The translations under genes were made by a program, and so were the position numbers. A DNA stretch of 64,000 bases from the NCBI RefSeq assembly GCF_003173055.1, contig NZ_QGLF01000005.1, positions 124,001-188,000 on the forward strand, written 5' to 3'. The DNA is from Zavarzinia compransoris. GTDB lineage: Bacteria; Pseudomonadota; Alphaproteobacteria; Zavarziniales; Zavarziniaceae. The notes beneath the pieces were generated by a model. The model made no database searches. It was not told where the DNA came from and saw only the letters and a program-made list of their open reading frames with translations. Shown here one piece after another: positions 1-11,396 of this stretch. How positions within the stretch are numbered: position 1 is the stretch's first letter; every line of letters starts with the position of its first letter.

Positions 1-420
1 TTCGGGCTGGGTTGGGGGGTGGAAAGCAGGGAGATGAACCGGGTCGGCCGCTGCCAGGGGACCTCGGCCGGGGTCGCCCGGGGGCCTGGGACCAACGCCT
101 CGCCCGAGACCTGCGGCTTTAGGGCGGTGTCTTCCAGCCGAGGAGGGGGGCGGACCGTCGATGGCGCAAGGGGCACGGCAGATGGAGCCCCGGCGCAAGC
201 GGAGAGGGCTGCTGATAACGAAAGGCACCAACACAGGGCGATTTTCTTCATAAAAATCTTCTCATGGTTGATCGTTAAATTTCATATCTCTAAAAAAGTG
301 CTCTCATTGATAATTCTTTTCAATAGAAATGGCCGGCTTTGTGGTCTTGACCCGCGCCATGCCCTGGGCTCTAGGCTCCAGGGCACGTATGCGACCGTTG
401 TCTTGCCGGAAGGAAAAGCC
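1..420. other. Upstream region with no supported gene
   Basis: I see no convincing gene in the first 420 bases. An open frame runs through from base 19 into the HugZ-like gene, but its translation is low-complexity and lacks family features until about base 421. Bases 241-335 are strikingly AT-rich in an otherwise GC-rich window and probably hold the promoter of the downstream gene, including the Fur-box-like site listed separately. Confidence 0.6.
308..322 (+). promoter_or_regulatory. Fur-box-like operator upstream of the HugZ-like gene
   Basis: The 15 bases TGATAATTCTTTTCA fit the 7-1-7 Fur box (TGATAAT-N-ATTATCA): the left half is perfect and the right half matches 5 of 7. It lies in the AT-rich island about 100 bp before the HugZ-like start codon. 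HugZ/HutZ proteins serve heme-iron use, so iron repression would make sense. In alphaproteobacteria related regulators (Irr, RirA, Mur) could act instead. This is a motif match only. Confidence 0.4.
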
Positions 421-1152
421 GTGACGACTTCTGACTCTTCGCCGGGTGCGAAAGCCCGCGATCTGGTGCGGCGGGCCGAGACGGCGGCGCTGGCCGTGCG
501 CCTGCCGCCCGAGGGCCTGCCCTATGCCTCGCTGGTGCTGACCGCCTGCGATCACGGCGGGCAGCCCCTGCTGTTCATCTCGCGCCTGGCCGAACATACC
601 AGGGCGCTGGAGGCGGACGGCGCCGCCTGCCTGCTGTTCGACGGCACCGCCGGCCTCGAGGCGCGCCTTACCGGGGCGCGGGCCTCGGTCGTCGGGCGGC
701 TGGAGAAAGTGGCGGACGAGGGCCTGAAGGCCCGCTTCATCGCCCGCCATCCCGAGGCGGAGATGTACCGCGATTTTCCGGATTTCGCGCTCTGGCGCAT
801 GGCGGTGGACCGCGTCCATCTGGTGGCGGGCTTCGGCCGCATCCATTGGATCGAGTCGGCGGATTTCCTGTTCGACACCAAGGCGACCGGCGAGCTGGCG
901 GCAAGCGAGCCCGGCATCGTGGCCCATATGAACGACGACCATGCGGATGCCATCGCCCTCTATGCCGAGAAACTGCTGCGGCTGCCGGCGGCGGACTGGC
1001 GCCTGTCCGGCATCGATCCCGAAGGCTGCGACCTGATCGCGGGGGCGGCGACCCGCGCACGTCTTATCTTCCCTGAACCGGTTTCAAATGCTATCGAGGC
1101 GCGAAATCGGCTGGTCGAACGCGTCAAGGCGGCGCGTCTCGCATCGGAATAG
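421..1152 (+). CDS. HugZ/HutZ-like heme-utilisation protein (split-barrel flavin-type fold plus DUF2470)
   Basis: A 243-residue cytoplasmic protein. The first ~150 residues resemble the pyridoxamine-phosphate-oxidase-like split barrel (segment [18 protein letters not shown], then a LSRLAEHT-type strand). The last ~75 residues form a DUF2470 domain with the signature HMNDDHADA. This two-domain order is that of HugZ/HutZ proteins, which bind and degrade heme for iron supply. The GTG start at 421 is chosen because GGAAGG lies 6 bases upstream and sequence before it has no family similarity. A Fur-box-like site upstream supports iron regulation. Family members also occur outside heme uptake loci, and no heme transporter is seen nearby, so the substrate is inferred. 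Confidence 0.75.
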   Translation: MTTSDSSPGAKARDLVRRAETAALAVRLPPEGLPYASLVLTACDHGGQPLLFISRLAEHTRALEADGAACLLFDGTAGLEARLTGARASVVGRLEKVADEGLKARFIARHPEAEMYRDFPDFALWRMAVDRVHLVAGFGRIHWIESADFLFDTKATGELAASEPGIVAHMNDDHADAIALYAEKLLRLPAADWRLSGIDPEGCDLIAGAATRARLIFPEPVSNAIEARNRLVERVKAARLASE

Positions 1153-1321
1153 GCGGGATTCACCCCAGGATTCGACCAAGTCCCCCGTTGCGTGCGTTCG
1201 GGCAGAAGCCTATTTTCCGCGCGTCACGCAACAAAAATCGACGGCGAGAGTTTCTATCCCGTCTGCAGCCAACCCCCGAGCGGGATCTTCATCCCGCGCC
1301 GACACTTCGCGGAGAAGTACA

Positions 1322-2929
<1,608 letters not shown>

Positions 2930-2951
2930 GCCGCAGACGGGTTGTGAAGAC

Positions 2952-2980
2952 GGGGCCGTGGGCAACCACGGCCCCTTTTT
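2952..2980 (+). terminator. Rho-independent terminator of pckA
   Basis: A perfect 10-bp stem (GGGGCCGTGG / CCACGGCCCC) with a GCAA tetraloop is followed by TTTTT, 22 bases after the pckA stop. Confidence 0.92.
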
Positions 2981-3009
2981 CATATGGGCGCGCACAACCG
3001 GGGCCGGGC

Positions 3010-4230
3010 ATGGCGGAAGATGAAGCGGGGGCGCTCCGGCGCCAGTTGACCTGGGCGGCCCGGGTATTCTTTCCCTGCGTCGCGGTCTTCATCCTTTTCG
3101 ACCAATGGCCGTTCCTCGGCCAGGACTTCAGTCGCGGCCAGGTCTTCGGCCGGGACTTCTATATCTTCTGGACCGCGGGCCGGCTGGTCGCCGAGGGGCG
3201 GCTCGACATCGTCTATGACGTCGAGGCGTTTCATCATGCGGTTCGCGCCGCGCTCGGGCCGGAGGCGGGGATGCATCTTTTCGCCTATCCGCCGCCGGCG
3301 CTGCTCGGGCTCGGGCTGATCGGGCGGCTGCCCTATGGGCTGGCGCTCGCGCTTTGGACCGCATTGTCCACCTTCGCCTTCGTCGCCGCCGTTGCCGCGC
3401 CCCGCTGGCGCGGTCAGACGGTGGCGCTGGCGGCCGTCGCCGTCCCCACCCTGATCAATATGGCCATGGGGCAGACCGGCCTGTTCTGCGCCGCGCTCTT
3501 CATCGCCGGGCTTCGCCTGGTGCCGCGCCATCCGGTGCTGGCGGGCCTTTGCATCGGCCTGCTGATCGTGAAGCCGGTGATCGCGCTGCCGCTGCCCGTC
3601 GTGCTTCTGGCCGGCCGGCAGGGGCGGGCGATCGCGGCGGCGGCTGTCACCGTCGTCGTGCTCTGCGTTCTGCCGGTGCTTCTTTGGGGACCGGCGGTCT
3701 GGACCGGCTTCCTGGCCGGGGCCATGCCGGCGCAGCGCGATTTCCTCGAATGGGGCGTCGGCCTCGCCCAGGCGATGAAGCCCACCGTCTTCATGGCCTT
3801 CCGGGATCTCGGCGGCGGGGTGGCGGCGGCCTATATGGCGCAGGGGCTGGCCGCCGTGCTGGCGCTGGCGCTGCTCGTGCTGCATCTGCGCGGGCGCGGC
3901 TGGCCGCGCCGGCCGGCGCCCGGCGACATTCTGGTTGCGGCCCTGGCGGGGGCTTTCGCCACGCCCTATCTGCATGTCTACGATCTGGCCACGGTTTCCG
4001 GCGCCCTGGTCCTCCTGCTGGCCGCGGGTGGCGGCCTGCCGGCCCGGGCCGTAACGCTCAAGGTGCCGGCGATCCTGTGGTCGCTGCCGATCGCGGGCTT
4101 GCTGCTCGGGCTGGCGGGCATGCCGGTGGTGCCCCTGCTGATGCTGTTCGCCCTGGTCGTCCTGGCCGTGAAGCCGTTGCACGGCGGCAACATCGATGCC
4201 CGAACGACCGGTGCCACCCGTGCGCCATAA
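3010..4230 (+). CDS. DUF2029/GT87-family polytopic membrane glycosyltransferase-like protein
   Basis: A 406-residue integral membrane protein with about ten hydrophobic segments. Features typical of the GT87 (DUF2029) family of polyprenol-phosphate-dependent mannosyltransferase-like proteins are visible near the N-terminus: the D-F-x-x-F-W-x-A-G motif (GRDFYIFWTAGR, ~45-55), the YPPP motif (~90-100) and an MGQTG motif (~145). Actinobacterial members transfer mannose in the cell envelope; the substrate here is unknown. The ATG at 3010 follows GGGCCGGGC, only a weak ribosome site. It sits between the pckA terminator and a convergently unrelated lipoprotein gene on the same strand, with a 66-base gap to the latter. 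Confidence 0.75.
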   Translation: MAEDEAGALRRQLTWAARVFFPCVAVFILFDQWPFLGQDFSRGQVFGRDFYIFWTAGRLVAEGRLDIVYDVEAFHHAVRAALGPEAGMHLFAYPPPALLGLGLIGRLPYGLALALWTALSTFAFVAAVAAPRWRGQTVALAAVAVPTLINMAMGQTGLFCAALFIAGLRLVPRHPVLAGLCIGLLIVKPVIALPLPVVLLAGRQGRAIAAAAVTVVVLCVLPVLLWGPAVWTGFLAGAMPAQRDFLEWGVGLAQAMKPTVFMAFRDLGGGVAAAYMAQGLAAVLALALLVLHLRGRGWPRRPAPGDILVAALAGAFATPYLHVYDLATVSGALVLLLAAGGGLPARAVTLKVPAILWSLPIAGLLLGLAGMPVVPLLMLFALVVLAVKPLHGGNIDARTTGATRAP

Positions 4231-4296
4231 TTCACGCCCGAGCGCGCCGCAATCCGCCTGAAATCTGCAAGGGTTCTCGAACAGGGGGAAACCTTG

Positions 4297-5967
4297 ATGA
4301 CATCCATGGCGCGGCACGATCGCCGGCGTGATCGGTCCCGGCTTATCCTTTCGGCGCCGCTGGCGCTGGCCGGCGCGCTGGCCGGCTGTAACGAGGCGGC
4401 GGTTTCCTCGTCAGACGGAGCGGCCAAGCCGGCCGCGATCGAACCGACGCCGAGCGAAACCGCCACCCCCGAGGTTCCCCCGCCGGCCCCGACCGCCGCG
4501 CGCCCCGCCATCGCCATGGAGGCGCGGGCGATGCCGGCCCCGATGCCGCCGCCGCCGAGCGCGGACCGCTTCACCGATGCCGAAGCCAATCCGGTGAAGC
4601 GGGCGGCGGAAGAGCCGGTCTCGACCTTCTCGTCCGACGTCGATACCGCGTCCTATGCCATCGCCCGGCGCTTCCTGCGGGAGGGCACGCTGCCGCCCGA
4701 AGGCGCGGTCCGGGTCGAGGAGATGATCAATTATTTCCCCTACGACATGCCCGAGGCGGCGGACCGGCGCCAGCCCTTCACCACCCGGGTGGCGGTGATG
4801 CCGGCCCCCTGGAATGCGGCGGCGCAATTGATGACCGTCTCCGTCCATGCCATGGATATCGACGGCGCGGGGCGGCCGCCGCTCAACCTCGTGCTTCTGG
4901 TCGATGTTTCGGGGTCCATGGCCGGCGCCGACCGGCTGGACCTGGTCAAGGCCAGCTTCATCGATTTCGTCCGCGACCTGCGGGCCGAGGACCGCATCGC
5001 CATCGTCACCTATGCCGGCGGGGTCGAGACCGTGCTGCCGCCGACCGCCGGCCGCGAGCGCGACAAGATCGTCGCGGCCATCCGCGCGCTCGGCGCCGGC
5101 GGCTCGACCGCGGGGGCGGCGGGCATGGACGAAGCCTATGCCCTGGCCCGGCGCCATTACGACAAGGACGGCGTCAACCGCATCATCCTGGCGACCGACG
5201 GCGACTTCAACGTCGGCCGCAGCAGCCCGCGCGAATTGGAACAACTGGTCAAGGAACAGCGCCGGAACGGCATCTATCTCTCCGTCCTCGGGGTCGGCGC
5301 CGGCAACCTGAACGACCGGCTGATGCAGGCGATCGCCCAGGCCGGCAACGGCAATGCCGCCTATATCGACACTGCTCTCGAGGGACGCAAGGTGTTGCGC
5401 GAGGAGGCGGCCTCGACCTTGCTGCCGGTGGCGGACGACGTGAAGTTCCAGGTCGAGTTCAATCCCGCCCGGGTCGGCGAATACCGCCTGATCGGCTATG
5501 AGACCCGGGCCCTCCGGCGCGAGGATTTCAACGACGACAAGGTCGATGCCGGCGACGTCGGCTCGGGCCGGACGGTGACCGCGATCTACGAGATTACGCC
5601 GGCGGGCACGCCCGGCCATATCGACCCCTTGCGCTACGGCACGGAAGCGGCGCCGGCGCCGGACCGCGGCGGGGAGATCGCTTTCCTGCGCATCCGCTAC
5701 AAGCTGCCGGGCGAGGGCAGCAGCCGCCTGATCGAACGGCCGGTAACCGACCGTGATGCGCTGGCCAGCCTGTCGGCGGCAGGCGACGACCAACGTTTCC
5801 AGGTCGCCGTCGCCGCCTTTGGCCAGAAGCTGGCGGGCAGCCGCCACCTGTCCGACATGCCCTGGTCGGCGATCGCCGACCTCGGGCAAGGGGCGCGCGG
5901 GCGGGATCCGGACGGTTACCGCGCCGAATTCGTGCAGCTGGTGCGCACCGCCGACGGCCTGGACTGA
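4297..5967 (+). CDS. von Willebrand factor A domain lipoprotein (YfbK-like)
   Basis: A 556-residue envelope protein. Residues 1-31 form a lipoprotein signal: Arg-rich start, hydrophobic core, lipobox LAGC with Cys31 as the lipidation site. A Pro/Ala/Glu-rich linker to about 95 follows, then the conserved N-terminal vWA-associated region with FSSDVDTASYAIARR, then a vWA domain from about 195 to 370 with an intact metal-dependent adhesion site (DVSGS at ~202, plus ATDGDFN). A C-terminal DUF3520-like region ends the protein. This order is that of E. coli YfbK. The ATG at 4297 is preferred over the adjacent TTG at 4294; AGGGGG lies 9 bases upstream. The function of the family is unknown; protein binding is likely. 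Confidence 0.85.
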   Translation: MTSMARHDRRRDRSRLILSAPLALAGALAGCNEAAVSSSDGAAKPAAIEPTPSETATPEVPPPAPTAARPAIAMEARAMPAPMPPPPSADRFTDAEANPVKRAAEEPVSTFSSDVDTASYAIARRFLREGTLPPEGAVRVEEMINYFPYDMPEAADRRQPFTTRVAVMPAPWNAAAQLMTVSVHAMDIDGAGRPPLNLVLLVDVSGSMAGADRLDLVKASFIDFVRDLRAEDRIAIVTYAGGVETVLPPTAGRERDKIVAAIRALGAGGSTAGAAGMDEAYALARRHYDKDGVNRIILATDGDFNVGRSSPRELEQLVKEQRRNGIYLSVLGVGAGNLNDRLMQAIAQAGNGNAAYIDTALEGRKVLREEAASTLLPVADDVKFQVEFNPARVGEYRLIGYETRALRREDFNDDKVDAGDVGSGRTVTAIYEITPAGTPGHIDPLRYGTEAAPAPDRGGEIAFLRIRYKLPGEGSSRLIERPVTDRDALASLSAAGDDQRFQVAVAAFGQKLAGSRHLSDMPWSAIADLGQGARGRDPDGYRAEFVQLVRTADGLD

Positions 5968-5971
5968 GCGA

Positions 5972-8056
5972 TCAGGGGCAGGGCCGCACCTCGACCGGCA
6001 GGCCGTTCAGCACCGCATTGCCCGAGGCGGCGTCCAGCGCCAGTTCGTCGCTCAGGTCGTTGAAGGAAATGCCGCCCGCGGCATTGGCGACGGCGAGACG
6101 GACCCCGTCCCGCGTCGCCTGGCCCCAACCGTGGGGCAGGCAGACGACGCCCGGCATGACGTCCTCCGTCGCCTCGACTTCGACGCGCAGGGCGGCGGTG
6201 CGGCTCTGCACGGTGACGGCGGCGCCGTCGCGGATCTGGCGCCGTTCCATGTCGGCGGGGTGCATCTGCAGGCGGTGGCGCACCGGGCCCTTCACCAGCC
6301 GGCCGCTGTTGTGCATCCAGGAATTGTTGGAACGGACGTGGCGCCGGCCGATCAGCAGCAGGCCGTCGCCGGCCGGCGCCAGCGCCGCAAGGCGCGGCAG
6401 GTCGGCGAGGCAGCCCGGGGGCAGCAGTTCGATCCTGCCGCTGGCGGTGAGCAGCCGTTCCCGGATCGAGGGGCGCAGCGGCCCGAGATCGATGCCATGG
6501 GGCGCCGCGCGCAAGGCATCCAGGCTCAGGCCCGGATAGGGGCCGGCTTGCAGGCCCAGGTCGATCATCAGTTCCGGCGGCAGGATGTTGACCGGCGTGC
6601 CGCCACTTGCCTTGGCATGGGCGGCGGCGATGCCGGCGAAGATTTCCCAGTCGTGGCGGGCGTCCGCCGGCTTGTCGAACAGGGGATCGCTCCAGCGCGT
6701 GACGTTGCGGACCGCAAGCGGCAGCAGGGCGAGATCATAATGGCCCCGTTCGAGGGGGGAACACGGCGGCAGGATGACATGGGCATGCCGTGTCGTCTCG
6801 TTCACATAGAAATCGACCGCGGCCATGAAGTCGAGGCCGGCAAGGGCGGCATCCAGGCGCCGGCCGTTCGGGGTGGAGGATACGGGATTGCCGGCGATGG
6901 TCAGCAGGGCGCGGATCTGGCCGGGGCCCGCGGTCTCGATCTCGTCGGCAAGGGTGGAGACGGGGAAATTGGCGGCGAATTCCGGCAAGTGCCGCACCCG
7001 GCTGCGCCAGCGGTCGAAACCGCCCGCGGCCCGCGGCGCAAAGCCGGCCGGGAGGGCGGGATGGGGCAGCAGCGTGCCGCCCTCGCGGTCGAAATTGCCG
7101 GTCAGGATGTTCAGCAACTGGATCGCCCATTGGCACAGGGTGCCGAACGCCTGGGTCGAGGTGCCCATGCGGCCGTAGACGGCGGCCCGGGGTGCTGCCG
7201 CAAGCGCGCGGGCCAGGGCGCGGATGGTTTCCGCCGGCAGGCCGCTGACCGCCGCCGCCCGTTCGGGCGTGAAGGGGGCAAGCACGGCGGCCAGGCGGTC
7301 GAGACCGGCCAGGAGATCCGCAAGCGCGCCGGGCCGCGCCAGCCCCTCGGCCAGCAGGACCTGCACCATGGCGAGCAGCACCAGGGCATCGCTGCCCGGG
7401 CGGATGAAATGATGTTCGCTGGCGACGCGGGCGGTTTCGGTGCGGCGCGGGTCGACCACCACCATGCGCCCGCCCCGCGCCTTCAGGGCGGCCAGCCGGC
7501 CGGGAAAATCCGGCACGGTCATGATGCTGCCGTTCGAGGCCATGGGATTGGCGCCGAACACCAGCATCAGGTCGGTGCGGTCGATGTCGGGCACGAACAG
7601 GTAGTTCTGGTGGCCGAACATCCATAGGGCCATCAATTGATGCGGCAATTGATCGACCGATGTGGCGGAAAAGACCGAGCGGGTTTTGAGCTGCCGCACC
7701 ACCTGGCCGATATTGGCCAGCATGCCGACGGAATGGACGGAAGGATTGCCGAAATAGGCGGCGACGGCATCGCCGCCATGGTCGCGGCCGATGGCGGCCA
7801 GCCGCTCGCCCACCGTCTCGAAGGCTTCGTCCCAGGTGATCTCGACGAAATCGCGGCCATGGCGCTTCACCGGGTGGCGCAGGCGGTCCGGGTCCTCGTG
7901 CAGGTCCTTCAGCGCCACGCCCTTCGGGCAGATGTGCCCGCGCGACAGAACATCGGCCTTGTCGCCCCGGACGGTGGCGATCCGGCCGTCTTCGGTGGTG
8001 ATTTCCAGCCCGCAGATCGCCTCGCACAGGTGGCAGGCGCGGTAATGTGCGGCCAT
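5972..8056 (-). CDS. Molybdopterin-dependent oxidoreductase (DMSO reductase superfamily)
   Basis: A 694-residue enzyme of the formate-dehydrogenase/nitrate-reductase-like family. The N-terminus binds a [4Fe-4S] cluster through Cys8, Cys11, Cys15 and Cys43 (CHLCEAIC and GHICPKG). The molybdopterin domain follows (FGANPMASNG, VVVDPRRTETA) and a C-terminal MopB-CT barrel ends it (RHVRSNNSWMHN, LPHGWGQ). There is no twin-Arg signal, so it is probably cytoplasmic. The position that holds Sec or Cys in formate dehydrogenases reads SVDQLP here, suggesting Asp135 or another ligand to molybdenum; that is inference. It stands alone without electron-transfer subunits, so substrate and partner are unknown. 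It is convergent with the vWA gene, with 4 bases between the two ORF ends. Confidence 0.85.
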   Translation of the reverse strand: MAAHYRACHLCEAICGLEITTEDGRIATVRGDKADVLSRGHICPKGVALKDLHEDPDRLRHPVKRHGRDFVEITWDEAFETVGERLAAIGRDHGGDAVAAYFGNPSVHSVGMLANIGQVVRQLKTRSVFSATSVDQLPHQLMALWMFGHQNYLFVPDIDRTDLMLVFGANPMASNGSIMTVPDFPGRLAALKARGGRMVVVDPRRTETARVASEHHFIRPGSDALVLLAMVQVLLAEGLARPGALADLLAGLDRLAAVLAPFTPERAAAVSGLPAETIRALARALAAAPRAAVYGRMGTSTQAFGTLCQWAIQLLNILTGNFDREGGTLLPHPALPAGFAPRAAGGFDRWRSRVRHLPEFAANFPVSTLADEIETAGPGQIRALLTIAGNPVSSTPNGRRLDAALAGLDFMAAVDFYVNETTRHAHVILPPCSPLERGHYDLALLPLAVRNVTRWSDPLFDKPADARHDWEIFAGIAAAHAKASGGTPVNILPPELMIDLGLQAGPYPGLSLDALRAAPHGIDLGPLRPSIRERLLTASGRIELLPPGCLADLPRLAALAPAGDGLLLIGRRHVRSNNSWMHNSGRLVKGPVRHRLQMHPADMERRQIRDGAAVTVQSRTAALRVEVEATEDVMPGVVCLPHGWGQATRDGVRLAVANAAGGISFNDLSDELALDAASGNAVLNGLPVEVRPCP

Positions 8057-8124
8057 CGCGGCCTCCCCTCGATCATTCTTGTTGATCGAAGGCTAGGCCG
8101 TTCCGAATTCTCTCGCCAGGGGCT

Positions 8125-10935
8125 TCAGTGCGCCTCGGCCCAGGAGCGGCCGGTGCCGGCCTCGACCACCAGGGGCACGGAAATGTCGACGGCGGGCAGG
8201 GCCGCGCCCTCCATCACCTTGATGACCACGGGGCGGGTGGCCTCGACCTCGTCCTCGGGCACTTCGAACACCAGTTCGTCGTGGACTTGGAGCAGCATTT
8301 TCGCCTTCAGGCCGGCGGCCTTCAGGGCGGCGGGCATGCGGATCATGGCCCGGCGCATGATGTCGGCGGCGGAACCCTGGATCGGTGCGTTGATCGCGGC
8401 GCGTTCCATGAAGGCGCGGCGCGCCGCCGACTTGTCGTTGATGCCGGGGACATGGCACTTCCGCCCGAACACGGTGGTGACGAAGCCCTGGCGGTGCGCG
8501 GTTTCCTTGGTCGCCTCCATATAGGCGCGGATACCGGGGAAACGCTCGAAGTAGCGCTTGATATAGGCGCTGGCCTCGCCCTGCGGGATACCCAGCTGGT
8601 TGGCGAGACCGAAGGCGGAAATGCCGTAGATGATGCCGAAGTTGATCGCCTTGGCGCGGCGCCGGACCATCGGGTCCATGCCCTCGACCGGCAGGCCGAA
8701 GACCTCGGACGCGGTCATGGCGTGAATGTCCATGCCCCTGGCGAAGGCCGCCTTCAGGCTGTCGATCCCGGCGATATGGGCGAGCAGGCGCAATTCGATC
8801 TGGCTGTAGTCTGCGGACATCAGCACATGGCCCGGCGCGGCGACGAAGGCGCGGCGGATCTTGCGCCCCTCCTCGGTGCGGATCGGGATGTTCTGGAGGT
8901 TCGGGTCCGTCGACGACAGCCGCCCGGTCGAGGTCGAGGCCAGGGCATAGGATGTGTGCACCCGCCCGGTCGCCGGGTTGATCTGGCCTTGCAGGGCGTC
9001 GGTATAGGTCGACTTCAGCTTGGCGAGCTGGCGCCAGTCCAGGATCTTGCGCGGCAGTTCGTGGCCCTGGTCGGCCAGGTCTTCCAGCACGTCGGCACCG
9101 GTGCCCCAGGCCCCGGTCTTCATGCGCTTGCCGCCGGGCAGTTTCATTTCGTCGAACAGGATCTCGCCCAATTGCTTGGGGCTGCCGACATTGAAGCTGC
9201 GCCCGGCCAGGGCGTGGATCTCGCCCTCCATCTCGCTCATGCGGTGGGCGAAATCGCCGGACAGGCGGGCCAGCTCGGCGCGGTCGACCAGGATGCCTGC
9301 CGCCTCCATTTCGATCAGGACCTGGGGCAGGGGGCGTTCCAGCGTCTCATAGACCGTGGCCACGCGCTCGCGGAACAGGCGGGGTTTCAGCGCCGCGTGC
9401 AGGCGGAGGGTGACGTCCGCATCTTCCGCCGCGTAACGGGTGGCGTCCGCGATCGAAACCTCGTCGAAGCCGATGCGGTCTTTGCCGGTGCCGGTGACGG
9501 CATCGTATTTCACCGTCTCGTGGCCGAGGTGAAGGCCGGCCAATTCGTCCATGCCGTGGCCATGGGCGCCGCCTTCGAGCGCATAGGAGATCAGCATGGT
9601 GTCGTCCAGCGGGGCGATGGCGATGCCGTATTTCCGCAGGACCAGCATGTCGTACTTCAGGTTCTGGCCGATCTTCAGCACGTCGTCCGCCGCCAGCAGG
9701 GGGCGCAGCAGGTCCAGGGCGCGCTCGAAGGGGATCTGCGCCGGCACGTCGCCGTCCAGCGCCAGGCCGCCGCGCGGGCGGTGGCGCAGCGGCACATAGG
9801 CGGCCCGGCCGGCCTCGATCGCCAGCGAGAAGCCGACCAGTTCCGCCTGCATGGCGTCGAGCGAGGTGGTCTCGGTGTCGAAGGCGACGGTGCCGGCGGC
9901 CCGGGCCCGGGCGATCCAGGCGGCCAGCGCCGCCTCGTCGGTGACCGTGACATAATCGGCCGTCCCGGGGGTTTCCGGGGCGGGGGCGGGGGGCGGTCCG
10001 GCGGCGGCATCGGCGGCCCGGTTGGCGGCCCCGGCCAGGGCCGAGGTGACGCGGCCGCCCAGCTTGCTGCGCAGGCTCTTGAAGTCGTTCTGTTCGAGGA
10101 AGGGCAGCAGCAGGGCGCCGTCCAGCGGGCGGACCTTCAGGTCGTCGAAGCCGAGGGGCAGGGGCACGTCGGCCTTCAGGCGCACCAGTTCGCGGCTGAC
10201 GCGGGCGAGATCGGCGTGGGTCTGCAGGTTTTCGCGGCGCTTCGGCTGCTTGATCTCGCCGGCCCGGGCGAGCAGCGTGTCGAGATCGCCGTAGAGGTTG
10301 ATCAGTTCGGCGGCGGTCTTCTGGCCGATGCCGGGCACGCCCGGGACATTGTCGACCGAATCGCCCATCAGGGATTGGACGTCGACCACTTTCTCCGGCG
10401 GGACGCCGAATTTCTCCACCACCTCGTCTGGGCCGATGCGGCGGATCTTCACCGGGTCCAGCATGTCGACGGGGCCGCCGACCAATTGCATCAGGTCCTT
10501 GTCGGAAGAGACGACGGTGCAGCGCACGCCCCGGCGGCGGGCTTCGACGGCCAGCGTGGCGATGACGTCGTCGGCCTCGAAGCCCTCGACCTCGATGGCG
10601 GCGACGTTGAAGGCGTGAGTCGCCTCGCGGATCAGGGCGAATTGCGGCACCAGGTCCTCGGGCGCCGGCGGGCGGTGGGCCTTGTAGTCGGGATAGATTT
10701 CGTTGCGGAAGGTGGTCCGCCCGGCATCGAAGACGACGGCGAGATGGGTCGGCCGGTCGCCGCTGTCGAGATCGGACAGGAAGCGCGCGAGAATATTGGA
10801 AAAGCCGAGAACGGCATTGACCGGCGTGCCGTCCGCCCGGGTCAGCGGCGGCAGCGCGTGATAGGCCCGGAAAATATAGCCCGAGCCATCGACCAGATAG
10901 AGATGATCGCCGGCCCCCCCCGCCTCAGTGGGCAT
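8125..10935 (-). CDS. polA: DNA polymerase I
   Basis: A 936-residue repair and Okazaki-fragment polymerase. All three domains are present: a 5'-3' exonuclease (residues 1 to ~300; LYLVDGSGYIFRAYHALP and SDKDLMQLV), a 3'-5' exonuclease beginning near 345 with the D-x-E pair of FDTETTS, and a family A polymerase with motif A SADYSQIELR (~707), the O-helix RRRAKAINFGIIYG and motif C QVHDELVFEV (~883). The exonuclease motif suggests an active proofreading domain. The ATG start overlaps the end of the upstream zinc-finger gene by 11 bases, so the two are probably co-transcribed. Confidence 0.97.
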   Translation of the reverse strand: MPTEAGGAGDHLYLVDGSGYIFRAYHALPPLTRADGTPVNAVLGFSNILARFLSDLDSGDRPTHLAVVFDAGRTTFRNEIYPDYKAHRPPAPEDLVPQFALIREATHAFNVAAIEVEGFEADDVIATLAVEARRRGVRCTVVSSDKDLMQLVGGPVDMLDPVKIRRIGPDEVVEKFGVPPEKVVDVQSLMGDSVDNVPGVPGIGQKTAAELINLYGDLDTLLARAGEIKQPKRRENLQTHADLARVSRELVRLKADVPLPLGFDDLKVRPLDGALLLPFLEQNDFKSLRSKLGGRVTSALAGAANRAADAAAGPPPAPAPETPGTADYVTVTDEAALAAWIARARAAGTVAFDTETTSLDAMQAELVGFSLAIEAGRAAYVPLRHRPRGGLALDGDVPAQIPFERALDLLRPLLAADDVLKIGQNLKYDMLVLRKYGIAIAPLDDTMLISYALEGGAHGHGMDELAGLHLGHETVKYDAVTGTGKDRIGFDEVSIADATRYAAEDADVTLRLHAALKPRLFRERVATVYETLERPLPQVLIEMEAAGILVDRAELARLSGDFAHRMSEMEGEIHALAGRSFNVGSPKQLGEILFDEMKLPGGKRMKTGAWGTGADVLEDLADQGHELPRKILDWRQLAKLKSTYTDALQGQINPATGRVHTSYALASTSTGRLSSTDPNLQNIPIRTEEGRKIRRAFVAAPGHVLMSADYSQIELRLLAHIAGIDSLKAAFARGMDIHAMTASEVFGLPVEGMDPMVRRRAKAINFGIIYGISAFGLANQLGIPQGEASAYIKRYFERFPGIRAYMEATKETAHRQGFVTTVFGRKCHVPGINDKSAARRAFMERAAINAPIQGSAADIMRRAMIRMPAALKAAGLKAKMLLQVHDELVFEVPEDEVEATRPVVIKVMEGAALPAVDISVPLVVEAGTGRSWAEAH

Positions 10936-11107
10936 GGGCGTGAGCCCCTTCCTCCAGGATATAGAGCTTGCCGCAATAGGGGCACTGGATCTCGCCCCGG
11001 CTTTCCATGTTCAGGTAGACACGGGGATGGCCCAGGGCACCCTCGCCGCCGTCGCAGGCAACGATGGGGCTGTCGACCTTCTGGGTTTCGGGCGCTTCGA
11101 TCGCCAT
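10925..11107 (-). CDS. Zinc-finger CHCC-domain protein
   Basis: A 60-residue cytoplasmic protein of the zf-CHCC family, related to the zinc-binding domain of the NDUFS6 accessory subunit of complex I. The ligands are visible: ACDGG, then GHPRVYLNM, then CPYCGKLY. It is full length for the bacterial family. It precedes polA and overlaps it by 11 bases. The family is common in alphaproteobacteria but its bacterial role is not established. Confidence 0.85.
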   Translation of the reverse strand: MAIEAPETQKVDSPIVACDGGEGALGHPRVYLNMESRGEIQCPYCGKLYILEEGAHAHAH

Positions 11108-11234
11108 GGTTCAAATCTCCAAACGCGCGGGCGGATATTAGCGCAGCCTATCCTGCTGTCCACCGTCTGGGGAATCGATTTAGCAGGGTTGCCCGCCGCC
11201 ATGGCATCGGCTATTGTCCGCGCCTCTTTGGCAC

Positions 11235-11311
<77 letters not shown>

Positions 11312-11359
11312 ACTAAATCAAGGCTTTAGCCGCCTTCTCCAATAGCTCTTCAGCGGCTC

Positions 11360-11377
11360 AGGAAGCACATAGGAAGC
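11360..11377 (+). repeat. Putative integrase arm-type site near attL
   Basis: AGGAAGCACATAGGAAGC, two AGGAAGC units 11 bases apart, lies 48 bp inside the left end. The same 18 bases with one change (C to T) occur inside the right end at 25919-25936 in the same orientation. Paired short repeats flanking both att sites are typical of arm-type integrase binding sites. Confidence 0.55.
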
Positions 11378-11396
11378 GGGCGGCGGAAAATTCCTG

